Source: Zygnema circumcarinatum (taxonomy: Eukaryota; Streptophyta; Zygnematophyceae; Zygnematales; Zygnemataceae). Taken from it: a stretch of 64,000 nucleotides of DNA. Below are positions 37,501-48,800 of the stretch, one piece after another. Where the stretch lies: the NCBI GenBank assembly GCA_037447605.1, contig CM074804.1, forward strand, positions 4,847,613 through 4,911,612, read 5' to 3'. The stretch's first letter is position 1. Each line of letters opens with the position of its first letter. The translations under genes were made by a program, and so were the position numbers. The notes beneath the pieces were generated by a model. That model saw only the letters and a program-made list of their open reading frames with translations, was not told where the DNA came from and did no database searches.

Positions 37501-40500
37501 GGAAAGCTCGTGCAAATGCATCTCCTCTCCTTTTAGAATCCTCCGTCGCTCCCTCACTCGCCACAGCCTGATGATGATGCAAACAAGTCACTGCCCCGTG
37601 AGATAGAGCCCATCTGCATTCACTGCAAATGAGAAGTATGTGCAAAGTTCTGACCGTTCCTTTCAGCTTCACTACGGGAGACACAGCGCAGGGGCTTCAT
37701 TCGTAGTAGGGTGGTAAACCGAGAGCCGAAATGCCGTCCGTTCAGCCTCACGAGTGACACGTGGCATCAAGTTTCCGTGGGTTATCACACTCACCATTTC
37801 CACTAAGCTCGGTGTATGTGCTTCCAGAATGGAGAACCAATACCTATACAACCCAACACAATACAACCCGAATTAGGTTAGGTTTAACACGAATTCCTGG
37901 CCCTGAAACCACTCATAAAGTAACCATCAAATGAAGGTTCCATATAACAAATGACCATTTCAATAAGCCCGGCCGGGACTTCAGCCGATTGCAATAATAT
38001 TTTTCAGATTCCACAACAGGACCAGAATTGAGCAAGTTCTCTTCACTACAAGCAGAGCTCTCGGAAACGAATCCAACTGTAGGCCATGTCTTAAAACTTA
38101 TCCGAGAAAGAACGTAATCTACCACACAATCACTTTCCTGCATCGTGTTTCTGATGGTTCGCTTGGAATAGGAGAGACATTCTTACTCTCGCTCCGCTAT
38201 CTCCCCGAGGTCAATAGTATTGGGCTCATAACTGCATGATTCCCTTTCCCATTGTCTATGTCATACAGCAAGTGGCAGAGGAAAATGGAGGTCAATAAAA
38301 GCACATCCAAGCATCCTGCTCGTATCGAGAAGTTGATGAATCACATGCTGTCTGTAGGCAGCGTAGGGAACAAAGGTAAAAAGACGGAGGACTGAGGATG
38401 ACCTGGCTGGACAAGACTACAAATAGAAAGGTGCCTTAATTCAGAAGAGATTCAACAGAACACGTATAGGCTTAGGTGCACTTTTCATCCTTTAGCATGT
38501 TGTCGAACCAACATTGCTTGACACGCAAAACTGCAGCCAATAAGAGCTAACACGCCAAGTGAGGATTGCATCAATGAAGTAAGGTTCCATGCTGCTTTTG
38601 TTTCATAAATCAGTTGAAGGTAAAGGCAAGGTACGGTTGTCCAGTAATAATCCTGAAGGGAAGTAAGTTAAAAAATGGCAATGGGAGTTGACTAACTCTA
38701 CGTCACAGGGTGTAGGTCTACTTGGAAGACTAACTGTTACTGTTACGCAGGGACACATGCAGAACAGAGATTCTAAATATGAGCTTACCCTTTAGAATCC
38801 GCCAACAGGGGGAACATCTCTAGAGATGGAATGAAATGCAAGACACCAATGCTAAGGGCCGCATTATCAGAGCGCAGCGATGCAGCGCCACGAGCAAGGG
38901 GCCGCTCAAAACCACCCAATCCAGTCGTCCGTACAGGTGTAGGAGCCGTTATTTCGCTTCCTACTTTGACAAATTTCTCCATCCAAGAGATCTGCAATAG
39001 ACCATGCTCACCAGAAATAGAAGAAAGAGTGGTGAAAGACAAGAGCAGTTAAGGAAAGTTGCCACAAAAGATAGGAGAGGTAAAATCAAGTTCAGATGTA
39101 TGTTCCACACCTCCCTTCTGCTGCAAAGGGCTCACAGGCTCACCAGCTGCGCAAAGGATTGCAATGTAACTTCCTTATCACAAACATTTCATGCGGGCGC
39201 TCAACCTTAACCTTAATTTCACTTTTACGTGCCAACCTTTTCATTGAGATCACGAATAGGTGGCCCTTGAATCTGCCCGCGAGCATATGGTGCACCCATG
39301 GGGAAACGCTCTACAAACTGCGACGGCATGAGATGGTCGAGCCCATGCTCGTCATAGCCCAGGAAGGCTCCAAGAACTCCCAGGAAGCCCTCATGGCGGA
39401 GAAACATGGCCTGCATCTCTCCCTTTGACCTGGAATGCAAGAAGGGGGACACGGCTTCCCGTTCACAGCCAAGATTACGAGTATCACTATGAGGACCTAT
39501 TTAGCATTCCAAACATTGGACTATTCAGTGTCAGCAAATAGGCATTCCATGTCTACTTATACAACAAGGCGAGCAAACAAAATAGAGCCTTGAAATGGTC
39601 ATGCGTGAAACGAGACTACACCACGTGCAAGGTTTTCCAAATTGGATCTCTTCAACTGGACAATAGTACGTGGACTTCGGACTTAGAGCGATGCCGACAT
39701 GCGTCCTTTAACCTTGTTTCGAAAACCGAACGTCAGACCTCACATGGACATAATCACAAAGAAACCTGCCTGCACATTGTTTCTAACGATGCGTATGAGG
39801 AGAGGTAAACAACAGTGTCAAAACCAATCCGATGATGGATATTTACATATGGCTTTTGCAAATTCAAAGCCAATCAAGTGATTCATCTAATAGTTGGAGC
39901 GATTCCATGGTAGAGCTTGACCGTGAAAGGGCCAAGTGACGTACCAGAATTTGATTGCAAATGACATAGTATCCATAGTGTAAGCATGGCCGCGGATAAA
40001 AAAACCTCCAAAGAAGATCCTCTTCAGCCCATATCTAAGGGCATTTAAATATGCAATCTACACACAATGATTCCCCATAACCCGCAACAGAGGTTCCTTC
40101 ACAGTTCTGAAACAACGAAGGATTCAATTGGAATGAAATAAGGGAAGCGCAGCCTCAATTATGTGTGTCAAACATGTTGTTCATTGAGACAAAATCACCA
40201 GAAATGGAATTTGAAAGGAAATGGGCCAAAGGAGTAAACCATGCAAAGCAAGCCGTCATCAAGTGAGACACTCAGGATATCCTTGATGCGAGCCAAAGCA
40301 TAGGACACGGAAGTAAACCAACCTGTCCGATGTTATAGGATATCATGCGCAGCAAGGAAAGGGCTATATCTTGTGGCCGATACTCCTCAAGCTCTTTTGA
40401 CTCCCCAACAACCTTCCCAAAACTGGACGCAATTGTGGAAGCTGACAGCCCAATCTGTTGCAAGAGCACGTGACACGGCAAAGATGGTAAGAGTTCAGTT

Positions 40501-43500
40501 CCATACAAATAGGAGCAATTCCAGGGCAAACATTCATTGTATCGAAAAACACGGCCAAAACAAAGGTAATATTACTATAGTAATAGCCAATATTACTTCT
40601 ACCTTTTCATAGTCAAGGCCACCATAAATATCTCCAACCAACATGTCAACAGCCGCGTTATCTCCGCCTTGGCTTAGCTCCAAAATTTCATCAAAACTGC
40701 TCGCCCGGCCGCCCGAAAATGCACGACAAATCAGCGGCTCCTTTGCCCCGTCCCTCCAAATACAGCCAATTTAATGCAACTGCCTCGTCTCTTTACCCTT
40801 CGTAAGCCATGGAATTTTTTATGTTTAAGCAGGAACAGACGCACACAAAAACGAAGAGGAGCAGCACCTACAGTGGTGGTGCGTTCGTTTCAACGGACTC
40901 TCATATCACGCCAACTCTTATTGCACACTAAGGACAGTTGCATAACAAGACTCAGCTGCACAACTTCCCTATCTTACCAACAGGCCGTACACATTTCATG
41001 GGCTTCGGTCACATTGGACCGAATGACAATTATTACTCAAACTGGATTTACGGGAGAAGAAAGAGACTATGACATGTGGACGCATGTGCTTATATGGTCC
41101 ACAATCACAGCCCTTCATAGATACGCAAATACTAAGACAGCAAAGTGTAACCCAACCTTGTCGTCTTGGTGAGGAGTCGGCCGAGTCCCCAAAATGTTCC
41201 ACCACCCAAGTTGGTGCCACTCACTCGTTGAAATTGGCCCGGCCCGTCTACCTGTCTTTGCAGGAAATGAGACAATCGGAGCTCTATGCTACTGACATCA
41301 TACAATCCTCAGCATCAAAGAATTATTAACACACTCCTCTTGTTCAACAATTAAGGAGCAAAACGGCATCAAAGCAACCGTGACTATGCCTGATTCCTGA
41401 GGTTTAGTCTAAGTGAGGCAAATCTTGCTCAGCTAATTGGAGACTTCACGCCAACATCGACTAAATATTCATTCGGCACATGAGAGGTAACACGGAAAAG
41501 GTACAACTCTGAGAAAAAGCTTGCCCAGAATGTATTAAACATGAACACTATAGGAGGCCGCAACATTGGGGAGTCAAAAGTGCACCTTCAGGATGCTGAC
41601 TCCTGAACCGATGTTCACAAGCAGGTATGGAAAGAGTTCTCCCTCATCGATCTGTACAAATTCCTTATGTCCTTCCAGATGTGTGAAGGCCTCATCCCGA
41701 ATGGCCTGGCAACGTCACAGCTCACAGTTGTCATTGGGAAAGATTTCAAAAAAGAAAAATGACCACCTGAGACGATTTTTTATATCAATGGCACAGGAGA
41801 ACGAAGCGGTGATTCCACCTTAAAATACATCAGCCAATGCATGTCCCAAGTTGGTGAAAGCTTAAATCCATTCTCCTACTTCAGAAGAGATTGATAGCAG
41901 TCATTCTCCCGCAACTTACATCGCCCACATTCTGTTAATAAGAATTTGCTACGTCCAGTGTGAGTCCTAATCATCATGGCAGGGAGAAAACGGGACGGGG
42001 ATCAGTGAATGCGCTAAGAACCTAATAGAGTGACAATTTAACCAGGTGGTTTACGAAGAGTTATACTCAGCAGTTTAAAAAAATTGGAAAACCACCGAAG
42101 CGGAAGCGAAGACTGTATGTTTTTGCTTGCATAAAGGACCTACCCTGAGCAGGAAGTTAGCTCCCGCCACCAGTGACTTCATTTCGTCCTCCTTTTCAAG
42201 TGTCACGCCCAATTTTTCCTTGAATTCGTCGGCATACTTGAATGCTCCACCACCTGTTGCCTGCTCAGTGTGCCCAACCGGCAAAAGCTTCAACGTTTTC
42301 CCTCGACATATCGACTTCCACCATAGTTCTACTTTATGCATTTCTTCACTTGTTGTTCACATCACACTCTTGCGAATAATAGGCGCACGCTACAGATGGA
42401 GTTAGCTGCAGCGCAGTTCTCTGACGGCAGCACACGTCTCAACAAACTTGCGACAGAAGAACCCCACGTGTGATAGCCATATCTGAAAGTTCTTTTCTGG
42501 CCCTTTTCCTTTTCCTCTCCGTCTTTCAAGGCCTCACCACAAACGGAGCATCGTGCAGCTCCTGTTCCGTTCAATGACATTTAAGGCTGCTTACCTATTC
42601 GACTGTTACAGGAGGTATTCTGTGCCGTTTTAAGTGCTGAGAGTACACCAGAAACGAAAGGAAAATGCTAATGCAAGTCTGCGTAGACTATGTAGGAAAC
42701 GTGGAAATGCAAGCTACGTCGGCTATGCATAGTAAAACTATGCCTCCACTCTCTTATAGGTGAAGGCAACAACTTAAAACCAAATAGACATCAAAGGATG
42801 CCTCTCTCGTGTTGCCTTGAACGATGCAACTGGAACCCACTTCACCTTAATGGAGGTGACACCGTCACCAAATCTCCATGCGCCGCCCTCATCCACATCG
42901 GGTGCTGCGAATGAATCAACGATCAGGTATGGAACATCAATAGTGAAATCCAATACTAGTAATCTCCTTAACCAATTTCCCTCCAAGATCAAAGACCATT
43001 AGAGCGTTCAAGATCGTTAACTGCGGCAGAAACAGCAGAGATCTATTGGATCACTGTGCTGGCAGTTCATGCAAGCTTTAGCACAAAAAGACTTCAATGA
43101 CTGTCAGATCTTGTGGCTCACTTTTGTAAGGATCCTACACGAGGCTGGGCCATGGCTAGGGATGGCCGGTTGTACGGAAATTATAAACTTTACTATAGAA
43201 GTACTGGGATGCTATTTACAAACCTTTTTGGCTAGATACACACATTTTTCACCGGTCAGATTTAAGGGTTTTGGGGGTTTTTATTTAACCAAAAAGGTGT
43301 GCATCTAACCAGAAAAATATGTGTAAAAACCAAATTCCTAAAAATAATTTTAAATCAGAATTTTATAACGTATAAGGAAAATGCTATTTACACACCTTTT
43401 TTGTCTTGATACACACCTTTTTTCGCCGGTCTGATTTTATTTTAGGGTTTTTATGGTGATGGGGGGTTTTTTTTTTAAAGGAGTGTATCTAGACAAAAAA

Positions 43501-45595
43501 GGTGGGTAAATAGTAATTTCCCAATATAAAACCCAAATAATTTTGGTTTGTACGAACAAATGTACGGTCAGTACGAACGAATTTATTGTGAGATTGAACA
43601 GTACGGACATTATGGACGGTACGGCCGGTACAAGTCGCCAGTCGGTGACATGACGTCATCCCAAAATTGTTATAAAATTGAATTTCAAATGGACCCTAAT
43701 TCTATAAGCGTTATGAAATTAATAAAAAAATTATAAAATAATTGCATTGCCATCCCTAGCCATGGCTGCAGATGGGTTGAGCCAGAACGTTTTGCTATGG
43801 AAACGAAGGAAATTGAATGAAAAAACGAAAGACAAGATGATCACGAATGTACACGCACTTTGTTTCTCTCGTCTGCAAGTAGAGTTTAAGCTTGAGTGAT
43901 TGGACATACAGCCAGTGAAAAGCTTGGTACAGCATGAAAAGAGGCTCACCAAGAGGATTATAGGACTGAAGTTTTTTCGACTGAATAAAGTCGAGGCAGT
44001 CCGATAGCTTGCTGGTTTCAAATTTCACAAAGTGAAGGCGCCCACCCAGAATCGGAAACTGTGTGCTTCTTTGGCTGCGTCCTGCCTGCAGTCGATCGGC
44101 CAGTTCCTTTCTGCTATTCTGACGTACAAAGACCTGTGGAGATTCTACGGGCTCTGAATGGCGAGAGAAGTATACAAGCTTTATAAGGGATCCTGCAACC
44201 AAACACAAGGATAGTCTCCCGTCGAAAAATTATTCGGGTGAATGCACTGAAAGCATAACGCAGGACTGCTCGAAGATAAAACAAATTTTGCACTCGTGAA
44301 AGAGGGCGAATTGGTTTCTAAGAGTTTGAAGCATTTTCCACAAAGCTGACGATTCTGATGCTTCTTCATTCAAACAATATTTTTACATGCTTTAGTTCTT
44401 ATGGGTACATAATTGACAACCACACATATTGCATGGTATTTATTGTTTTAGAACAAATCGACCATGTACTGATCAGGTCCTGAAACAACACTACCGATTG
44501 CTGCATTCAGCATTGATCAGCAAAAGGACGTCCAACTGTCAGTTTGAATGACCTAGGTTGAAAATTATCAAGAATAAGTCATTAAAAAAAAGAAGACTGC
44601 CTTCCACACGTCTACATTAATCTCAAATAAATCTGCCAATGGCACACGTTACTCTTTCTTGTATCATCATTTGTAAGTTCCACACAGGAGTTACTTCGTT
44701 ATCTTCTACTTAAAATCAAACCGCCAATGTTTCCGTTTGGTTCGTACACCTGAACAGTCGCGAAAAATTCTGACTAGATTTTATTATTAGAAAATGTCAA
44801 ATATGCGGCATCTTGAATGTTTCTTGAAATTATTCCCCTAACATTCTGCTTCAAAAAGCTACATGCATGATTCAATAGCTGGAACAAGTTAAAAGCTCAC
44901 AATTAAAATTTTACTACTCTCACTACATTGGAAAGTGGCACAACTGATTGAGCTGCGCCAAAAAGTTCTCTAGCCTCTCACAAGTTATTTTCTTTGAAAA
45001 AGTGAATCAAAACGAAAAAAGAAGGGTTCCGCTAGGACATAACAAACCATTTGGCCCACACTTAGGCGTGTTTAAGCCTGCAATTTGCACAGCAGGGACA
45101 TAAGCATCTCGCTAAGCGTCAATAAATTCCCTGAATAATTTTCGTAGTGTGCTCTCATTCCTCCGTAGTTAATGTGCGCCAATACGCGACCGGCCTTGAG
45201 AAACTTCCCTCTGAACTGGACGAAGAAGGGCCCATGAACTCACCTCCAATATCGATGGCGAAATGTGACACATCACTTGTCTGGTTGGGGAGCACAATGC
45301 TCGGGTTCTTGTCCTCCCGTGACCCCTGAATTGCAGCTCCAGAGAGGTCCAGAAACGGCCGCCCGAAGGCGTTGTTACCGCTATGGCTGCCATGGAGCTC
45401 ACCGGAGGAGACAGCCCCCCCCTCCTCCTCTCGTTTGCTTACATCCGAAGCCTCGCCACGGCTGCCATGAGCTGCGCCGGTCTGCTGCTCCTCCATGTCC
45501 CCGCCCTCCTCCTCCATGGCTCCCCTCGCTCCCCCCCTGCCCCTCGCTCCCCCAAAAGTGCTTCTCCTCCTGTACGAACCGTACGGTGTCGCCAT
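34508..45595 (-). CDS. PANK2: Bifunctional type II pantothenate kinase / DUF89 phosphatase (PANK2), 21 exons, about 942 aa
   Basis: It catalyses the first step of CoA synthesis (pantothenate to 4'-phosphopantothenate); the C-terminal DUF89 domain acts on phosphopantetheine-type substrates. Exons: 45244-45595, 43950-44192, 42144-42301, 41586-41705, 41157-41251, 40603-40699, 40323-40454, 39945-40057, 39237-39429, 38789-38991, 38187-38231, 37795-37843, 37485-37567, 37188-37304, 36862-36925, 36347-36493, 35880-36041, 35624-35707, 35272-35478, 35013-35084, 34508-34600. Kinase marks: AIDIGGSLIKLVYF, ATGGGAFKYAD, VSGTNLGGGTFWGLG, LSASTIASSFGK. DUF89 marks: LRREPAAYG-like HEEPAAYGKLG, NIFDWGSRACVELY, LLFVDNAGADIVLG (Asp768, Asn769), GSGSPCIDFRQVS, EGMGRSLHTNF. 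The fusion is the plant arrangement. Only the 5' edge of exon 3 is uncertain. The N-terminal 110 residues are Glu/Gly-rich and unconserved. Confidence 0.95.
35818..35838. repeat. TA dinucleotide microsatellite in a PANK2 intron
   Basis: About ten TA units lie within the intron between the exons at 35880-36041 and 35624-35707. Confidence 0.9.
43212..43326. mobile_element. Short inverted-repeat (MITE-like) element in PANK2 intron 2
   Basis: The left end CTATTTACAAACCTTTTTGG and the reverse complement of the right end (TTTTTACACATATTTTTCTG) share the ACAC-CTTTTT-TAGAT-ACAC layout, with two nested inverted motifs per end. It carries no coding sequence. It is one of a pair standing 57 bp apart. 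Confidence 0.65.
43384..43513. mobile_element. Short inverted-repeat (MITE-like) element, best copy
   Basis: The termini are near-perfect inverted repeats of about 34 bp: CTATTTACACACCTTTTTTG at the left and CTATTTACCCACCTTTTTTG as the complement of the right end, followed in both by TCTWGATACAC. The total length is about 130 bp and there is no open frame. Target-site duplications are not clear. Confidence 0.75.
43550..43631. repeat. GTAC-rich cluster inside PANK2 intron 2
   Basis: GTAC occurs six times in 82 bp (43550, 43562, 43571, 43601, 43619, 43628), mostly as GTACGG or GTACGA, just after the two inverted-repeat elements. Confidence 0.7.
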
Positions 45596-45806
45596 CGGAC
45601 CGTACGAATCGTACGAAAAACAAGTGCTGTCAGATCTGTGTCACAACGGCTCGTTCAACTGCCAACGGGCGGACGCGCCGGTCCATGTGGGAGGATGCTC
45701 GGGGGAGGGCGCCAACTGCCATGCTCGGAGCGGAGGGGTGGAGGGGAGAGAGAGAGAGGGCGGGAGGGGACGGCTTTACTTATGTCCTGTGGCCTTTCTA
45801 GCAAGC
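45596..45806. promoter_or_regulatory. Compact bidirectional promoter, PANK2 / GT37 fucosyltransferase
   Basis: The two start codons face away from each other across 211 bp. Two GTACGA motifs (45602, 45611) lie at its left edge, and two more GTAC motifs lie inside the first PANK2 codons. The centre is GC-rich and ends in a GA-rich tract (about 45745-45768). No TATA box is evident in either direction. Part of the 211 bp must be 5' leader. Confidence 0.65.
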
Positions 45807-48800
45807 ATGAGGCATCCACGCAGCAGGAATCAAGGAGTGGATGAGACACTTTGGGAAGTGAAAGACGGTCCTCACCGGACGGAGAATGGCAATGAAGGGC
45901 TGCAGGGGAGTGGAGAGGAGACTGCTCTCTTGAAAGCTGTTGGGCAAGCTCCTCTTGAGGATCCTTTTTCCTCTCTGCATTTGGAACGGCCGCAGAGGAG
46001 AGCGAGAAAACCGCGCGCAGAACGAAGTTTTTCCCGGAAGGGCGTCTTAGTTTGGCAGATCAGCTGCTGCGTTTTTGGAGGAGTGCTGGTTCTACTCATG
46101 CTCTCCCTTTTTCAAGGAAGTTTTTCTTCATTAAAATCACTGAAAGACAAGGTACTTTTGCAGCAAGATAAGCTTCAACCTTTTTTATTTATTGCTTCGC
46201 ATGGATGCACAGCAGTGCGGTGCAGAGGAAAGAGATATGGAAGCGATTTGCTGCTAAATTCGATGGAAGGGGAAAACTCAAATTTACTCTGCAGTGTACA
46301 CGATTGTTGCCTGTGATGAGTTATGCAGTTCACTCTGAAAAAACTCTGAAAGCTAGCTATCACCCTAGCGCTTGGTAGTGAGGAAGTTGAAAAAGTTGCT
46401 TCCGCTACATTGTTACTGCAACAAACAACGCTTGTGGGTGTGTACATAACACGATATACATGATACGTTCGTGTATTCAAGCATGTAAAAACGTTATGAG
46501 TGGTGACAGTAGTTTAATTTTCACCATCTTCATGAAACGTATATCCATGTACATACCCACATCCATGTTCTTATATCCATATCCATGTATATTCTTTGTA
46601 GCTATACCCGTTTGTATTAGTGAAGGCATGTAGTTTGGATCGGGAAACTGAATGAGAATAATTCAATGCACAGCTGCCCAACATAATCCATCGAGTGAAA
46701 ATTCTGAAGTATTCTGAAGTATGTGTCTGCATATGCCTGCGCAGTTATGTAAGTCGTTGGATCAGTCAAGCATCTAACTCTAGCAGGCATATCCATGGCT
46801 GGTAGTCATTCGCAATTGTCAGATTTTCTTCGACGTAAGGCTGCTCCATCTGAGCTTCCTGTACGGGCTTTTGTTTACCTCGCCACATAAGCGTCATTTC
46901 TTAATTTTATTGTTCTATTGCTCACTCAATTAGACGCCTAGCTAAGGTTTACTTGACTCATGAAGTAAGAACTTTGCTTCAATTTGTAAAAAGGTACGTT
47001 CTGATTGCGGATATTGAATGCCACAGAAATTGGAGAATGAAGAATCTCCAGCATCTATCTCTGTTGCAACACACACCGGAGACAAAGAGGATCCTCAGGA
47101 TTGTAGTTTGCACTCGGAAGAACATCTCAAGCGGGCAGGCAAGCAGGGTTGCTGGAGCCTCCGTGGAAACACTAACCTATATCCTCCTATCAGAAAGCAT
47201 AGCAGGCCGACAGCAGCACTTTTGAAAGCTCTCAGACATTACGAAAAGCTGCACAAGGTACTCGTCGTGGCCCGTGTGGATGATGGACCCAAGAAAGTTG
47301 TGATGTTCTATTGACCATAGAGGCAATAGTGTTGAAAGCTTAAGGATTTTTGAGGACGGCTGAAATGGGCCCACACTAAGGAACAAATATAGGAGAGGCC
47401 AACAACGACATGTATCAGAAATGTACTGAAATTCCAAAATAATGCGTTATTAGAGCCAGTAGGTGGTAACATTTGTAGGTCTAGGCTATCCTTTCACTTG
47501 ATTTACGCAAGCCTACAGATTAAGTCTTAGAATGACAAAGATCTCTTACGTAGGACTAATTCTTGATAGTTCACTCTTCAATCACCTGTTCTGCTGCAGC
47601 ACCAGGAAGGTGTTTTCTGAGGATTAATTTTTGTCTGTTAGTACATATCTGCCGTAAAATCATCTCCACCAGAGAGCTTTGTATAACCAATCACATAGGT
47701 CGGTGTCTTCAAAACAGTCAAAACTTGAAGTAAAGGTCGAGAAGTAGAGTTTGATCTATGACTTAGCTGAGAACAAGGGAGAGTCATTGTTGTACATAAC
47801 AATACTCAGCCTGTTAGATGCTGTTATGATGCCTCAGATAAGTCAATTTGGATGATTAATAATCAATGGGGCAATCCAGATGGATCTAAGGCAGTCATGC
47901 GGAGTGGTCGCTGTTGCCATTGCAGAGCTGCGTGGCCGGGATATCTACAGGCGAGTGGGAGAAGCACTTCAATAGCCCTCTGCCTGGCTACAAGCATTGC
48001 AAGTTGTCTCGCCCTTTTGAACTACATTTATCATTTACACACCCCCCCCCCCCCCCCCCCCCCCCCCCCCNNNNNNNNNNCCCCCCCCCCCCCCCCCCCG
48101 CCCCAACATCATGCTTGGCAAACCCTGTTTTATAGCATCGCTCCTTGTCTTTGTCAAAAATTGAGATGTGATCTACAATTTCCAAACGCAGTGAACCCGT
48201 TTATCAGAACCTTCTCTTTCAGGAAATGGTTGATGAATTTTTCAATCGTCCAACAAACGTCAAACCTTTCCCAAGTATCCGGATTGGTCTTCTGGGGAAT
48301 ACTTTATGATAACCACTTAAATGTTGGAGGTAGTTCATGTTTCTCATCCCCGGGCTGCTTTCCACAGGTACTTGATCTGGATGGAGCCAAACCGAGGCGT
48401 CCCCACTCGCCTCCTTTCCTTGGTTTCCGCCTTCCTTTATGCAATCCTCACAGAACGTACCCTTCTGGTTCGAACAGATCAGGGCATGTCTAGGTAAATA
48501 ATACAATAGTATATATGGCTTCACAGAGAGAGAGAGAGCTGCAATCTCGTCTGAGTCCAGAGCTGAGTCTCAGATGGAGCCTATGATGTTGTCTATGCTG
48601 CCAAATTTTGGGCCAACTTCAAAAAGGGCTACGAGTGCAAGCAAGTCTGTTCAGCTTGACTTTCCAAGCTTGAGAAGCTTAGGGTGCAGCTGCCTCTGTG
48701 CTGAATGTCTATTTTGACTGTGGGGTGGGAGCAGCCTTTTGTGTGAGCCATTTCCACTTTCTTCATGGTGGATGCCCAGTGGCTTTTGGCCGGAAACGCT

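Noticed and set aside
42774-42992. A 72-codon frame on the minus strand in PANK2 intron 2 with a protein-like look (VPYLIVDSFAAPDVDEGG).
   Set aside because: It matches no part of PANK proteins I can recall, has no clear splice sites in phase, and stands alone; possibly a remnant, but unsupported.
45495-45806. The open frame of the GT37 gene extends upstream to an ATG at 45495.
   Set aside because: That start lies inside the first exon of PANK2 on the other strand, and the extra residues are low-complexity and unlike any GT37 N-terminus. The ATG at 45807 gives a normal type II signal anchor.
47852-48493. A 213-codon frame with long polyproline running through the N gap.
   Set aside because: The prolines come from the poly-C tract and the Ns. 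The frame disagrees with the GT37 exons at 47926-48002 and 48368-48493, which are supported by phase and homology.
48529-48660. A short plus-strand stretch reading DVVYAAKFWANFKKGYECKQ in GT37 intron 4.
   Set aside because: It looks protein-like but has no counterpart in GT37, no matching phase with exon 4, and ends quickly in a stop.
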